Origin: Buxus sempervirens | Lineage: Eukaryota; Streptophyta; Magnoliopsida; Buxales; Buxaceae | Direction of reading: 5' to 3' | NCBI GenBank assembly: GCA_947561395.2 | Contig: OX387195.1 | Span: forward strand, 24,443,126-24,507,125 | DNA length: 64,000 bases | Part shown: positions 30,300 to 43,726 of the stretch, one piece after another | How the letters are laid out: every line of letters begins with the position of its first letter | Position numbering within the stretch: position 1 is the first letter of the stretch | The notes under the pieces: generated by a model | What the model was told of the DNA's origin: nothing | What the model saw: only the letters and a program-made list of their open reading frames with translations | Databases searched by the model: none | Made by a program: the position numbers and the translations under genes

Positions 30300-31880
30300 A
30301 CCTTTCCTTGCATTTATAAGATCCCCATAAACAACAACAAAAGACGAGAAAAGGGAAAAAAAAGAAAAAAAACAAGAAATGCTACTCAATTTATTCAAGA
30401 AAAAGATGCTTTTGTTTGAAACCCAAATGAACCGACCTGGGTGGTTCTCTGGTTTAACCGAGTCAAGTTGCACCCCTAACGGATTGGCCAGGTCATTCTT
30501 TCTCGTGATACAAACGGGTTTCAATTATAACATCCAAACGAAAGCTAAGTGTGGACGCGAATAAGTCCGATTCAATTATGAGGAGACTGGCATAAACGGT
30601 CTTGAATCATAAATTAATAAATTAATCTTACCAAAAAAAAAATTTTTTTGAATCATAAATTAATTCTTTAAAAGGTATTGTAAATGGATCTCGTCTTCCA
30701 CCTGTTTACAATTAATGGGGTCGGTGGGGGGCATAAGCCCTAAAGTTATGGCAAAGCTAACTGCTTATTAGGTTAATTAATTACCGAAATGTCGTGTGAT
30801 TGAAGCCTTGGCCCATAGGGCATTTAAAAAAAAAACATACAAAGAGCCTCGCAATCTAATAATGTGTATTGTAGAAACTTTTTTTTTTTTTTTTTGCATG
30901 AAAAGCTTCAAAATTACATGGCATGGAAATAATAACTCACTAACCAAAGAATGGGTAGAAAATACCCTTAGCCTTAAGGGGTGGATTTTGGCTAGGGGTA
31001 TAAAACAGGGTTGTGCCATGCCGCCTGCGTGCCAACTGTGTTAGTGTTCTGTGTCATGCCACCCTGTTTGCTCATGCATGTCGGCCTTCTTAGAGGCTAG
31101 CCCAACACAACTCATGGCCCAAGTATAAATCATGTTACGTTATATCTTATTTGAACTGTGCTAGTGTCATGCCGGCTCAATTAATATTTATTTGTTAAGT
31201 ATATAGTATAAATATAAAAAGCAGTATCATTTTGTATTAAGATAATAAAATAGTTTAATTATTTATAGCCTATTATTGTATGATAATAGTCCTATTTTCT
31301 TAATGTAAAATAATAATAATAATAATACTAGTAATTTATTAAATCAAAAATCTCAAAGATGACACAATGCATACAAACCAGCAAAAGAATCCACATTCTT
31401 AGAGTAGTTGGTTTCTTTAGATGACTTCATTCCATATAAAGTTTTTTTTTTTTTGATATTTCCATATAAAGTTACTAATGAAATCAAGATGGGGGTGATG
31501 AAGTAATTGGGTGGCACAACTAAGTGCTAGTTCATTTGTGCATATAAGCCCACACATCCCAAGGGGCTTATCTAGCTCCACATTGTCTTTACAAATTTGA
31601 TGAGGATTCATTCAATGAAAAGTTCAGGGAAGCACAAAAGTCTATGCATTTGAAAAGGTCAATCAATTTATAACAACTGTTTTACAACAGCTATCAAAGA
31701 CTCCAGCAGTCATAATTTTAGGCCAGACATAACATGCAGTCTAGCTTATTTGGAAGAGCAAGCAATCCATAAAGCATTCTTCCATCTTTCTGAGAATAGG
31801 CTGCTTGGGAAAAGCACTAATAACTATGCATGACTTCCCTAAAAAACTCTTACGATCGTTGTTAAGGCATAATTAATACT
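30300..31880. other. Intergenic DNA without recognised genes
   Basis: AT-rich spacer with poly-T (30880-30896) and ATA-repeat (31311-31328) tracts. No supported coding region or element boundary was found. Confidence 0.45.
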
Positions 31881-32190
31881 AGTAAAGTACACGTGCAATA
31901 CTGCACGTTGTGGGAGGGAACATTTACAAAATTGTTTGTTAGGTTTTAGAAGATTTGAATGATTCTTGACCATTCTATCTTTTTATTAACGGATCTTGAC
32001 GTTGATGTGTAAGGGCTCTTGTGGAAAGCTGCAAATTTTTGTTGGCGCGATTCCCAAGGGGGTGCCTCACGTTATATATAGTATAAATAGGATTATAATA
32101 GTCAAAGCTCTGTCTATTGTTTAAAATCTGAACAATTGTAAAACTGTTCCCTCCCTCTATGTGCAGTACTACACGTGTACTACACGATAA
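31881..32190. mobile_element. MITE with ~40-bp terminal inverted repeats
   Basis: The left arm (AGTACACGTGCAATACTGCA and a following GGGAGGGAAC, 31885-31921) is matched in inverse by the right arm ending about 32190 (GTGCAGTACTACACGTGTAC, preceded by GTTCCCTCCC). About 310 bp in all. The interior CTCACGTTATATATAGTATA resembles 7046-7110, so at least one decayed relative exists in this window. A target duplication was not resolved. Confidence 0.6.
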
Positions 32191-32929
32191 TGTCGATGTG
32201 GCGCTTTTACGGCCATTCTATTTATATTGAATAGTAACTAGATATGAGTGAACTCAGAACTGCATTATTGATTCTTGATGTTGATGGTCCCAATACCCCC
32301 AAGTTGATCATTTCATTTGGTTTAAATTTTAAGATGAAGTGGTATAAATTTTTGAACAATATAATGCAGCAAACTTACCTGTCAAACATAACCTTTCTAC
32401 CAAACACTGAACACTAAAGCCCATACCAGAAATCAATCCGTGTGCTTTGAGAGAGAAAGATCAAAGGAGGGGATACTTTCAAGGATAATCAGCCACTAGA
32501 CTCTTATCTAAAAGGTGTGGAATTAGGGGCAGGTCACATCCCAAGGAGAAGGAAACATACCGAACCCTAGCTGTGCCTTTGCCTTGTCAACATCCCCTTT
32601 TATGAACTTGTTGGCTTTTCACCTAAACATACTTTATGACCATTTGGAAATGAACCACACCTATGCGTTATGCTGTGTCTCTATCTTTGCTTTGTGAAAC
32701 CAAACAAAACCCATATGGAAACCAAAGTGTTTTGTACAACTTCTTGATAAAACCCAAAAGCAAAAAAGTTCAATTTGCATGGCATCTAATTTGTATTGAA
32801 CTTAGTTGGAGGATTCCTTTTGGTCATTTTTAACCTGATAATCTTAAGCATTTAGAATATATAGAATCACTATCAACATGAATTCTAATTTTTAAATATA
32901 TTTTAGGTTCTGAAATTCAACCTTAAAGT
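32191..32929. other. Intergenic DNA without recognised genes
   Basis: No coding pattern or repeat with defined ends was seen between the two MITEs. Confidence 0.45.
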
Positions 32930-33407
32930 TTAGAGAAAATTATGAAAAAGGGACATTTTTTTTGCTTGTATCTAGAAAATCAGTCCATAAGGATCTCATT
33001 TTACAAAAAAGGTCACTTTTCAAAAATAATTGGCCAGAACGGTCACTTTTCAAAAAAAAAAAAAAAGTGTCATTTTATTGTAGCTAAAATAGGCTTGTGT
33101 CCACGTATGATGCACTTGTATCCCATGTAAACGTGGAATGCGCTTTTATCCACATATGATGCACTTGTATCCTATGTAGAATGTGCCTGTGTCCCATGTA
33201 AGAAGCATTCATATCCCATGTAAAGAAGCTTGCATCCCACGTGTAATGCTTGTGTTCCAAGTAAATTGATCCTCAAATTTAATTATTTTTGAGAAGTAAT
33301 CCTATAATTTAATTATGATGCACTGTCCTTCTTTGTAATTCCCAATTATGATGGACTGTTTTTATAATTATCAAGGAAAAGTGACCCTTTTTCATAATTT
33401 TCCCTAA
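32930..33407. mobile_element. MITE with internal short repeats
   Basis: The left end (GAGAAAATTATGAAAAAGGG from 32933) and the right end (CCCTTTTTCATAATTTTCCC, ending 33404) are inverted repeats differing at one or two bases. The interior holds five or more diverged copies of a GCACTTGTATCCCATGTAA-like phrase between 33090 and 33260. The short plus-strand frame beginning MKKGHFF is produced by the TIR sequence and is not a gene. Confidence 0.6.
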
Positions 33408-35794
33408 AATTTATTCCAAAACACTATTATAAGATTCAAGAATTAGATCCTATCAAGATTTAGATTCTTGAATGCATACAAATGCCTACCAAGATTTGAT
33501 TTTACGGCCGTAAATAACGCTATCTAGGGAAGGTTTTAAACTTTTAATTAGTGCGTGCTCAGCCCAATCCAAAGTTAGTTTGGTCCGAATCAAACCCAAT
33601 CATTAGCTTTTAAATTTGGTTCGGATTATGATTTTGGGTTGAATCAATATCAGTCCCATGGGCCAGAGCAGGTCTTACGGCTAAACTTTTCAGAACCCTT
33701 CAACGGGCCAATGCACATGCTAGTTGGGCTTTCACAGACCAATGTAGTGGGTCGGGTCTACTAATATTTATGGATCGGCCTTCCATTGGTTCGGTTCTTT
33801 TGTAGAGAAGACATGTTACATTAATTGTCATAATCTTGCTTTATTATTTGCTAACATGAAGGCAGTTGGATGGGCACCACAGGATGCCCTAAATTTGAGA
33901 ATTTTTAATCTCACAAGGATCGATCCGCATTCTCTACAACATAAGCTGTATATACTCCTTCACGTTCAGTGGGGGATCCCACCATTCACTTGGGGTCCCC
34001 ACCATTCAATGTGAGGGGCTGTCTACAACACGCCATTCCCATCCCACAAGGACGGGATAATATTCGAAATGCTGGTTAAACACATGACAATGGATCCCCA
34101 TAGTGGGGGTTCTAGAGCTGACAGTGGCAACTGGCAAGTACAAGCTTGGAATTTTTAATAAGAAAAATATGGGCCCACCAATACTAAGTTAACATGCACA
34201 TGTATATATATTTCCTTTCTTTTAATTTAACATATTAGAAAAATTCAGTGCACAAATGTTGGTTAAATTTTTTTAAATTTAAATGGATCAATTAGCCCTT
34301 AAGCTCAACTTGTAAGCCAAATTAATTATTAAGCTCAAGCTTAACTATAATAATATTAAATGATTTCTCAAGGTGGAGTAGAACTTTTATTATTATTATT
34401 TTTTAAAGAAAAACAGAAAAGCAAAAGACATCTAGGGTTTTTCTTTTATGAAAAAAATTATTAATATCATGGCTAGAGGTATGTAGATTGTTTTAGGATC
34501 AATATTGTTGATATTAATGCTTACATTACTTGCAAAGTACCAGTGGAAGGCTCTCGTGATCCTAAACCCAACCCAAACTCAATTTCGAGTCACAAATGAA
34601 ATCCTGCCCCAACACAGACTCAAACTCAAACCCAAACTCAATGCTCAATTTGAACACTAATTCGAGTTAGATTGGACATGCTTTGAGCGGTTTGGATTAA
34701 ATTTACAGCTCTATTCCTAGTCCAATGGACAAATATTAACCAAAATTTTGATTAAGATATTGGGTTCTAAGATAAGCCCAATCCAAATTGCACCATTGGG
34801 AGCAAGATAAAAAGGTTTAGATGAGGGAAGGTCAGTCATTCATGATGTGAAGGTGCATGGTGATGCTGATGCAATACGATGATATGATAAATGACAGGTG
34901 ACGAGGAAAACTAAACGGGGACGTCACGTCTACGATAAGAGAAGGTGGGACCCAGGTGTACCAATTACCATCCGTGTGGGATGGGCCCCATGACAGCACA
35001 TCAACATCATCCCACCCGTGTCCATTAATGCGATGTCATGTCATGCTCCCTATCCCCGTAGACACGGTGAAGCTAGCCCATCGACATCCCTTGTGTGTTT
35101 GGTACGAAATGATCCCTGCACCGTACACAACCATAAGGACCCACTTAAGCAGGGCCATACTATTGGCTGCCTCCAAAGTTAATAAACTTAACCAATTATG
35201 ATGGAAGTGGTTGGTTGAGCAAGGAGTGCCCAAATTGATTGCAGTGAAAGTCCATGATATGGTCTATAATACTTAAGAGAGATCATTTGCTTACAAGGTT
35301 TCTTTGTGTTGGACCTCAAATCAAGAAATCTACCTTCTATTGGTCTAGGTACAAAGTCACCAATTAATATATACAAGCTGCCCATTTTGTAGTCATAGTA
35401 TATCAAATTCTAGAATGAGGCTAATGCTAAGTTATCATCCTATCATGCTCCTTAAAATGTTGAAAGAATTTAAAATTTTGCACTATTGAATTTTTTGTTA
35501 ATTCTACTACTATATTTTACTTTTATAAGATAGTTTTAATTTCTTTGAATATAGCAATCCTTTCAATATTATGATTTTGTATTATAGTTCCTTATCTTAT
35601 ATTTGATTTTTTTTAGCAAAAAATATATTAAAAAAATCTTGATTTTTTATATAATATTTCTTTGACAAAAAATCTCCTTACTATTTCCATAATTAATATA
35701 AAAAGTACACTAAACTCCTTTTCTTTTTTTTAAGAGAAAAAAAGAAAGTTTTTTTTAGGTACTTAATTTCCTATGTCTAATAATGTGGTTAAAT
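33408..35794. other. Intergenic DNA with a decayed foldback element at about 33920-34035
   Basis: At 33920-34035, CATTCTCTACAAC and GTGAGGGGCTGTCTACAACA ends, with CCACCATTCA repeats between, mark a diverged copy of the MULE-type MITE at 29074. Elsewhere nothing is recognised. The 34900-35170 stretch has higher GC and several CACGTC/ACGTCA-like words but no supported coding frame. Confidence 0.4.
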
Positions 35795-38380
35795 TGTAGC
35801 GCCCCAGATCCGGGTCTGCCCTATCACAGCACCAACCCGTACCCGAGACCTACCTATGGGCCCAATAGAACCTGATAAACACAATTTCCTGGGCAATTAC
35901 AATGTAATTATCAGAGTGCATGACTAAAGAAGCATGGAATAAAAATTTCCATCTAATCGAAATGTCATATGTACTATAATCTCTAAAACATGATATATAT
36001 GTGAATAAAATACAACTAAGGCAACTAACCATTTACAATGATCTCTCCAAAATATATAGACATGTACAAAAGATGTCTCCCAAGAGTATAAGTCCAAAAA
36101 TAATAATTACATCTCATTTGCAACTCCCTAACAAAATACAACATCATAAAAAGAGAGTCCTACTGTGGGTAATCGTAGTAGTCCTCGGGTCTATAGTTTG
36201 GGTCTTCCTCAAACTCACCCCTAATACGTGGCTCACCAGGAGGATCTGAAAACAAATCCGGTAAAACAAAGCACGCGTGAGACTTAAAGTCCCAGTAAGC
36301 AGCAAACATGCATGCATAGAAACAGTTTATGCAATTTTATAACCTTATGACAATATTCACAATAGAAAGTACTGAATGTAAATAAAGCAATTCCATCGGA
36401 TATAAAGTGTAGTTCAGAGTCGAATATCTCAATCAAATCACACATGAAATCAGTTCCATAAAACAATCAAATATTGCAGACATGACTTAGCAGGACTCGT
36501 GGATTAGCGTGTCTGTAAATCGGGTTAACACCCTTAGCCGGTTTGCCACCTCACTACCCGTTGTCGAAGCCGCGCATGGTCATCATACGAGTGGAGCACC
36601 CACGCATGGGCTGGCACGCTGCAGCTCATCGGTCCCACACGAAGGCCTCACCGATCCCACACGGTGGTACGCATATGTGGCTCGGGGTGTTAACTTGACA
36701 AGCCATCGCTAATACACTAACTAGATTGACCATGGATCCATAACCGTCTCTATGCCCACTGGACTTAATACAAACTCACGATAAACCAGTAAAACAGTTT
36801 ATGTAAAACCAAACTCATAAAAGCACCATTTGTCTGAAGTACAAAACCATGTCAAGTGAACCTCATGTTCACATTCCTTTAAATCTCTAGGCCTCACTGC
36901 CTTTCAGGTTACCATGGGCTCTCGGCCCCTTTTTCAAGTCCACAAGAAGCCTCAGCTTCATCATTCAAATCACAAAAGAGTTCTCAACCTTGTTTCCATA
37001 AACCCAAATAAATCAAAAAGAATATCGTAAAACCTTCAAAACACATTTTGGGCTGGGTGGAGTAGTCTTAGGATCCCTACATAAGTCACCATACCAATAT
37101 TCAATGGATTCCGAGACAAAAAGTTTTGGAGCTCAGAAATATTCTAAGTCTGGTTAAAAACGTTGACTTTTTAATGGGGAATTTTTCTAGACAAATCTAC
37201 AAGGAGTTTGGGGTTCAAATTCTGGTTGTAGTCTATTGGAGGGTATACAAATCATCTAGAATTTTCTGGGCTTCTGAATCACTCGTTTGGATATCAAACT
37301 CAAAAAGTAGCCATTTTTGAAAATCGGGGAAACTGGAAATTTAGGCACAAACTGAAAAGTTGACTTTTTATTGGTTGGGAATTGGGCCTTGAGAGTATTT
37401 TTATTGGTTCCAAATGGGGGGTAAAACCTTATTTACATGTAAAGACTTAAGTAAATGGAGCAATAAATACACAGGACATTTACTTAAATGTCTTTCATGG
37501 AAATAAGGGTGCTCTGCCGAAGGCTTGGGTTGTTTGGAAGAGGGTTGAGGAGAAAAAGGATGAACAAATCTAGAAACAGGGTCCACGATTAGCCCCTGGA
37601 TTGATCGCCCAGGGGCGATTAGTTCAATGTTCGGGCGTTCAGGTTAAAGGTTCGCGCGCCCAGGTTTAAAACAGGTTCAGCGCGCGCGCGGTAAGGTTTA
37701 ACGTTCGCGCGCTAAGGTCGCGATTAGCCTTGGGCGATTAATCCTGTTTTGCGATTTATTCTAACAGAATCTGATTTTTGGGGGTCTTGGCTCAGGATTA
37801 ATCGCCAATCTACAGGATTAATCGCCGGCTCGGGTTATTACAAAATTTTGGCTATTTTCAACACGCAACTCATTGAAATCGTTTCCAACCTTTCCAATAT
37901 CAAAGTGGGTGATCACAAAACATCCCAACACACTTAAAAACATCTTCTGAAACAAAGATTCGTCTCAAATCTACATGAACATAAATCAAACACATGAAAC
38001 CTCATTCAAAACACAAATCTCAAACCCTAATATAAAATAGGATCAATAGAGTTGGAAGAACATGGCAAATCAATAGAAAAATAACCAAGATCATCATACA
38101 ATTAAAAACCTACGAATTTTAGAAGTGAATAGCAACATGCAAGATCATTCCTTCAAATAAATCAAACCCTAGAGAGAGAATACGAATTTTGTAATTCATT
38201 TTTGTTTTGAAAGGGTTTGCTACTTACTTGTTAATGGAGAAGCAACCTCCTCTCCTAGCTCTCCTCTTCTTCTCCTTCTTCTTGAGGCTTTGAAGCAAGC
38301 TCCCACAACTCTCTCTCTTGTTCTATACGTCCAAGACAAGAGAAATGGGTTTTCCAACCCTTAATTAGAAATTAGGGCAT

Positions 38381-38389
38381 CCTTTTATA
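38381..38389 (-). promoter_or_regulatory. TATA box of the solo LTR
   Basis: On the minus strand TATAAAAGG occurs right after the minisatellite. An A/G- and CTT-rich leader follows it, as expected for transcription start in an LTR. Confidence 0.5.
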
Positions 38390-38445
38390 TGCCCAAGTTT
38401 TGGGTCTTTCAAATCTGCCCCTAAACAAGGCTTTTGTTCAACTAA

Positions 38446-39935
38446 AACCCTAGGGTGTACCTAAGGCATACCAGGGGTACCTTAGTGTTATTCGAGTGGG
38501 GTACCTTGGTATTAAGTGGGGTACCTTAGTGTTAAATGGGGTGTTTGCCTTAGCCACTTCAAAAGGCATGCTTTAGGGATGCTTGGGAGGTGTACCTCAG
38601 TTAACACAGAAGGGTACCTCAGTTATATGAGGGGTACTTTAGTTATTTGAGGAGGTACCTTGATGTTTCAAGGGATTTACCTTAGTCATTCTAAGGGGTA
38701 AACTTTGAATAAGCTTAGGAGGGTGTACCTCAGTTATATTGAGGAGGGGTACCTTGATTATTGAGGGGTGTACTTTAGTTATACAGGGGGTACCTTTAGG
38801 AAATACAAGGAGGTGTACCCTTGGTAACATGAGGGGTGTACCTTAATAATATAAGAGGGTTACCTAAGTTATAGAATGGGTGTACCTTAGCTACAAGAGG
38901 GGGTACCTTAGCTATATAAGGGGCTATACCTTAGGGAAAATAGTGGGGTTTACCTTACTTATGTGAGTGGAGTAACTCTAGGAAATTCAAGGGGTGTACC
39001 CTAGGTAATATAGGGGATGTACCTTAGGTATGTTGGAGGTACTTTAATTATATAAAGGGGGTACCTCTAGCTGTATAAGGGAATGTACCTTAGCTAAACA
39101 AGGGGTACTTCAAGTAAGATAGTAGGGTACCTTAGTTAAAATAAAGAGATACCTTAGACAATACAAATGAGGTACCTTAGGTATAATTAGGAGGTACTTT
39201 AGGTATTCGAATGGGGTACCTTAGGCAAAACAGTGGGGTACCTTAGCCAATATGAATGAGGTTCCTTAGGAAATATAAGGGGGTACTTTAGGTATACATG
39301 TGAGGTACCTTGGGCAATGCAAGGGGATACCTTAGGTAAACACAGGGGTACCTATAGGCAAACACAAGGGGATACCTTAGATGAACACAAGGGTACCTTA
39401 GGCAATTAAGGTAGGGTACCTTAGGGATATAAGCGGGGTACCTTAGGTATAACTGGGGGGTACTTTAAGTAACACTTGGGTGGTACCTTGGGTAATACTT
39501 GGGTGTACCTTGGGTATAAAAGTGGGGTACCTGGGGTATACTTAAGAGGTTATTTGGGCATTCTTGGGAGATACTTAAGGTACACTTGAGAAGTACCTTG
39601 GGCAATATAAGAGGGTACCTTAGGGATATAAATGGGATACTTTAGGTATACTTGAGTGGTACCTTGGGTAACACTTGATTATACTTTGAGTAATACATTC
39701 GGGTACTTTGGGTAATACATGGGTGTACCCTAGGCATATTTGAGTGGTACTTTGGGAAATACTTTGGTGTACTCTAGGTATACTTAGATGGTACCTTGAG
39801 TAGTACATGGATGTACTTTGGGTATACAATGGGAGTACCTTGGGTAATACAAGAGGTACTTTAGTGGTATTTGGAAGGGTACCTCGGGTATATTTTGGGG
39901 TACCATGGGTATACTTGGGAATTATTCTAGGTACA
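38446..39935. repeat. GGTACCTTAGG-type minisatellite in the LTR U3
   Basis: About 1.5 kb made of dozens of diverged, tandem 20-30-bp units around a GGGGTACCTTAGG core, followed by TATA/AATA-type spacers and AAGGGG or GAGGGG. Many units keep the intact KpnI site GGTACC. Unit length drifts, so it is a variable, old array rather than a fresh expansion. The 117-codon minus-strand frame at 39620-39973 (Y-T-x-x-P-K-like repeats) is a by-product. Confidence 0.85.
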
Positions 39936-40200
39936 CATAAGTCCAACTTTTCAGAATTTGATTTCCAATTCATTAAAGCTAATTGGAGAGTATCTTAACC
40001 AATTTGGAATTGAGAACTAACATTGATTAAATTTTCCTTAGTAACCTTCATACAGTTCAATTTGATTTCTCTTAATCCTCAAGAATAATCCACATTTACC
40101 TCATCTTCATAACACAATTACTTAATTAATCTAATAATCACACTTTAGATAATTAATCTTAATAATTAAGATATAATCCGGGTCGGGGTTTTACATAAAT

Positions 40201-43200
40201 GGTGAATGGTGATTAGGTTAGGACCATAATTTCAATAGCTTTGTTAATGGACGTAATGCATAGTGGAGTTGCAGAATATATATCATTACAACATAAAATA
40301 ATGAAATAAATTTTATAATTCGCTTTTTTAAAATTAAACTATTGGAATGCACGTGCTATGCTCGTAGCAAATTTTGAAAAAGAATTAAGGGCATTTTGAG
40401 TATTAAAATGTTAGGCAACTAGTTATATATGCACCTGAAATTAACAAATGGATGTATGAGTTAATTTGATCAAACGTATTAGACATTTTGGGCAGCCTCC
40501 AAATCGCATATGATTTCAGTGGTTAGATGGTAACGTCAGGTGTTAAATAAATAAAAAAAGACACAGAGAAACAAAACTATAAAATGGGGATTACTCAGAG
40601 GGCATTTTCGGTACAAAATGTCAGCTAGAAAGCCCCTTTTTGCTTTATAAGAGTAATAGCTTTATGAAAAGATAAGGCCTACATTTTTCTCTTTTTGCTT
40701 ACAATACTTTGGCATCCTAAGTTAGATTAATGACCTTCCTTTGCCTATGTAAAGTAGGTGTCTTGTATCTCACCTTGACTTAGTATCTATACGACAGTCT
40801 CGTAAGTGTTTTTTTCCTCTTGAGAGAGATTTTTGAGGTTTTCTAACTTTTAAATTAGGGTATTCATTGCGTGACAGAAAAGCCTTTGCAAGCTCTCTTA
40901 CTCATCAGTGTATCATCTCACAATCTCCATCCATGGAAGGCCGTTAGGCCAAATAACATAAATCTTATCGATAGCTTCTAATATAAAATCCTAGACTTGT
41001 CATCATAGTTCATAATTTCGCCATGGCAATCAATTCCTCAATGTAATGACCTCAAGGTCACGAACGGATTGTCTCCCCTCTTACCCACCTAACAATCAAG
41101 ATGATCGAAATATTGACATTGACATCGAGTAGATCCTCCAATAGGGATCACCCCTTACATTGAATCTACACCAGGAAGAAATTATGAAATACAACAACAA
41201 TGGTGGCCCTTAGAGGCCTTTTTTTTTTCACTCTTCATAGCATCTATTCAATTAATGATGCCCTTCCTCCAACCAAGATCACCCCTCATATTGAATCCTC
41301 GACATACAACCATTGAAACTAAAAGCTTAAGTTGATAAGTGAAGGTTTAGCTATGTATATCAAAGGGCCGAAATACAATATCTTTACGATATCTCAACAC
41401 TGATCAGCTCATACTATTATGGAGTAGGGTCCCAAAGGCTGGTCCAGGGTGCGGAAGCCTTAGCCACAAACTATTTTGCTTCAAAGTCATACATAATGCT
41501 GGACCCTCCTGTCTGCAAAGGTTCTAACATGATGAGTTGGTTTTAACAGTCTAATGCCCACAAATTTAATACAAGAAAGGCATATCAGCTGTACCACCTA
41601 ATTCCTCCAAAATATCTCTTACTTTTCTTTATTTTCATGAGTCGTTGGTATTGGTTTGGAGACCAACAGAACCTAATTTAAATAGCTTCTAGGAAACAAA
41701 GGCACCGCCAAACCAAGCTGCATGTTTAAGCTTCCATCCACCACCAACACCATGCTGTTCTACAGCTAACCCTAACCCTCCAAGTTTCAACCTTAAACCC
41801 AGTCCATCAAATTAATGGAAACCCTAATTCAAGGTCCCAATTCACCACACTATATGTCAAGCTAGCTATTCTCATGCTTCATGTGTGTAGTGAAACTGCA
41901 TGAAAATCAATCACAACTTTAATCTAACCCCAGAAAATTGTCTCATCTTGTCAACTTCTGCATCAGTGCCTGTACAGAAATAATTTGCTGTAGAGTGTCT
42001 ATATTCTTCGTTATTATCACAGTCCTAACAGCAAAGCCAAGTCACAATCTATCTGCTTCATCACAGCTATCGAGTAGTGGTCCTGCCACGCAATTCAGCA
42101 GCTCCAATTCCATTGATCCGTTACGTAGAAAATTCACAGATGTGGCCATAATAATATTGTGCTGTTTTCTTCTCATCTGTCGTTGTTGTTGAAATCAGTT
42201 CACACCTTGCATTGTCAATTAACAAACTTCATGGCTATGGCTGTCATTAATTGTTGTACCATGGCTTTCAACTACTCTGCAGGTTTCAAATGCCCTACTC
42301 TTGATGGCTTGATTCCATATGATTATCAGCTTGTATTGTTTAGAAATTAATCTAAAACATTATACAGTTTAGAATCATAAATAACTAAAGCGGCGCCATA
42401 GAAGGAACTACAAGAAAACCATTTGAAATGTCAAAGCATCATTATCTGCTGATTTCTGTTGTTAGTTTACAATAAATCACTAAATCTAAGGAAACACTGA
42501 AGATTCCCCATTTCTTTTGTCAGCCCATTTGGGTCTAGTTTATATTCTACTGGAAAAAGAAGTTGGGTTGAAATTTAAAACTCTTAAAAGTTTCTCCTTT
42601 CAAGAGGCAATTTCTTTTTTTATCAACCTAATCATTTTATTACTGTATAAAGAAGAAATATAGATTAAATATGCAAAGCACTAAGGAGAGTAGGAGCTCT
42701 CTCCCCATAATTTTTCCTTTTTCTTTTTCTTTTTTTATGTTTTTCATAAATGAGAGATAAAAAATGATGTTGGATTAATTGGGAGGGAAAAGAAGAGAGT
42801 ATTCAATAGAGTTGGTAGAGGCCTAGAGGGAGTAGTTGTTTTAAATATTAGAGAATAATAATGGAGGGTTGTGATGGTTTTTTGCTCAGATATACATTAA
42901 AGAAAATAAAGATATAAAATTCTTTAATTTGGATTATTAAGAATTGCATTTCAACATCCTAAATTCACACAACCTAATTAAGGAGTTTACATCCTCTACA
43001 ATCAAAAAAAAAAACTGAAATAAAAAAATCAATATATAGCTGTTAATTGATTTTTAAAATTTAAATGGGCCAATGACAACCTAGCAGCAAAATTTGGTTT
43101 CAACAACCATAGGTGCATGAAACAAATTAACGTATATAATGATATGTCGTCCAGAACTAGTTCGGTCGCTATCACACGTTAGATAATTGAAATCTTGATA

Positions 43201-43726
43201 AGACCCGGTTGAAATCTCTTGACATTTAAAAGCTTTTGGATGAAAATTAAGGGCCACAAGCAACTAAGCAAGCACTCACCATTCAAAAATTATCCTTCCT
43301 TTTTGCCAAGTGGCAATATACGTGTCCCCCAGTCAACTCAAACCTGACTTTGAGGACAAGTGATTTTAACTGAACCATTTATGGATACTCAATTGTCATC
43401 CATAAGTAGTAGATCTTTCCTCCAAGATTTTGTCGCCGGAGTAGATCTCCGACAAAGTATGACACACACCCAATACGAGACGAAGAAACAGCATCTTTCT
43501 TTCACTCGTTTCCGAGGTATCCACGGTTGACGATAATGCCCTTAGTCTAAAAAAAAATAGATGTACTCAAACATTAGTCGAGACATTGCTGATTTTTGAA
43601 CCTATACCTTGGTTAGGAATTTCAAAGACTTTACCACAGTCACGAGAGGCTCCGTTAGGTGAATTCAATCACAAACAAAATCTATCCTCCCTCTCCGTAT
43701 ATGTTATCAATACTCGCAAGTAGTAA
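40201..43726. other. Intergenic DNA without recognised genes
   Basis: Several short open frames occur (for example 41938-42192), but none shows a known domain, splice-consistent extension or codon regularity. No clear transposon ends were found. Confidence 0.4.

Larger units (their letters stand above)
35795..40195 (-). mobile_element. 4.4-kb solo LTR (minus orientation) with perfect TSD
   Basis: Begins TGTAGCGCCCCAGATCCGG and ends CCGGGTCGGGGTTTTACA: TG..CA ends with the imperfect CG-rich terminal symmetry typical of some plant Ty3 LTRs. TAAAT precedes (35790-35794) and follows (40196-40200), a perfect 5-bp target duplication. No gag-pol coding, primer-binding site or second LTR was found inside, so a solo LTR is the best reading. 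A TATA box on the minus strand (38389-38381), followed by a CT/AG-rich leader, sets the orientation. U3 (40195-38400) holds a large minisatellite. The downstream half has a CGCGCG-rich stretch near 37640-37720. Confidence 0.85.

Noticed and set aside
39620..39973. 117-codon minus-strand open frame with Tyr/Thr/Pro repeats
   Set aside because: It lies wholly inside the GGTACC minisatellite of the solo LTR; the repeat unit happens to lack stops in this frame.
41938..42350. Cysteine-rich short frames resembling a small secreted or membrane protein
   Set aside because: No start-context, splice or homology support, and the frames overlap each other; typical chance ORFs in AT-rich DNA.
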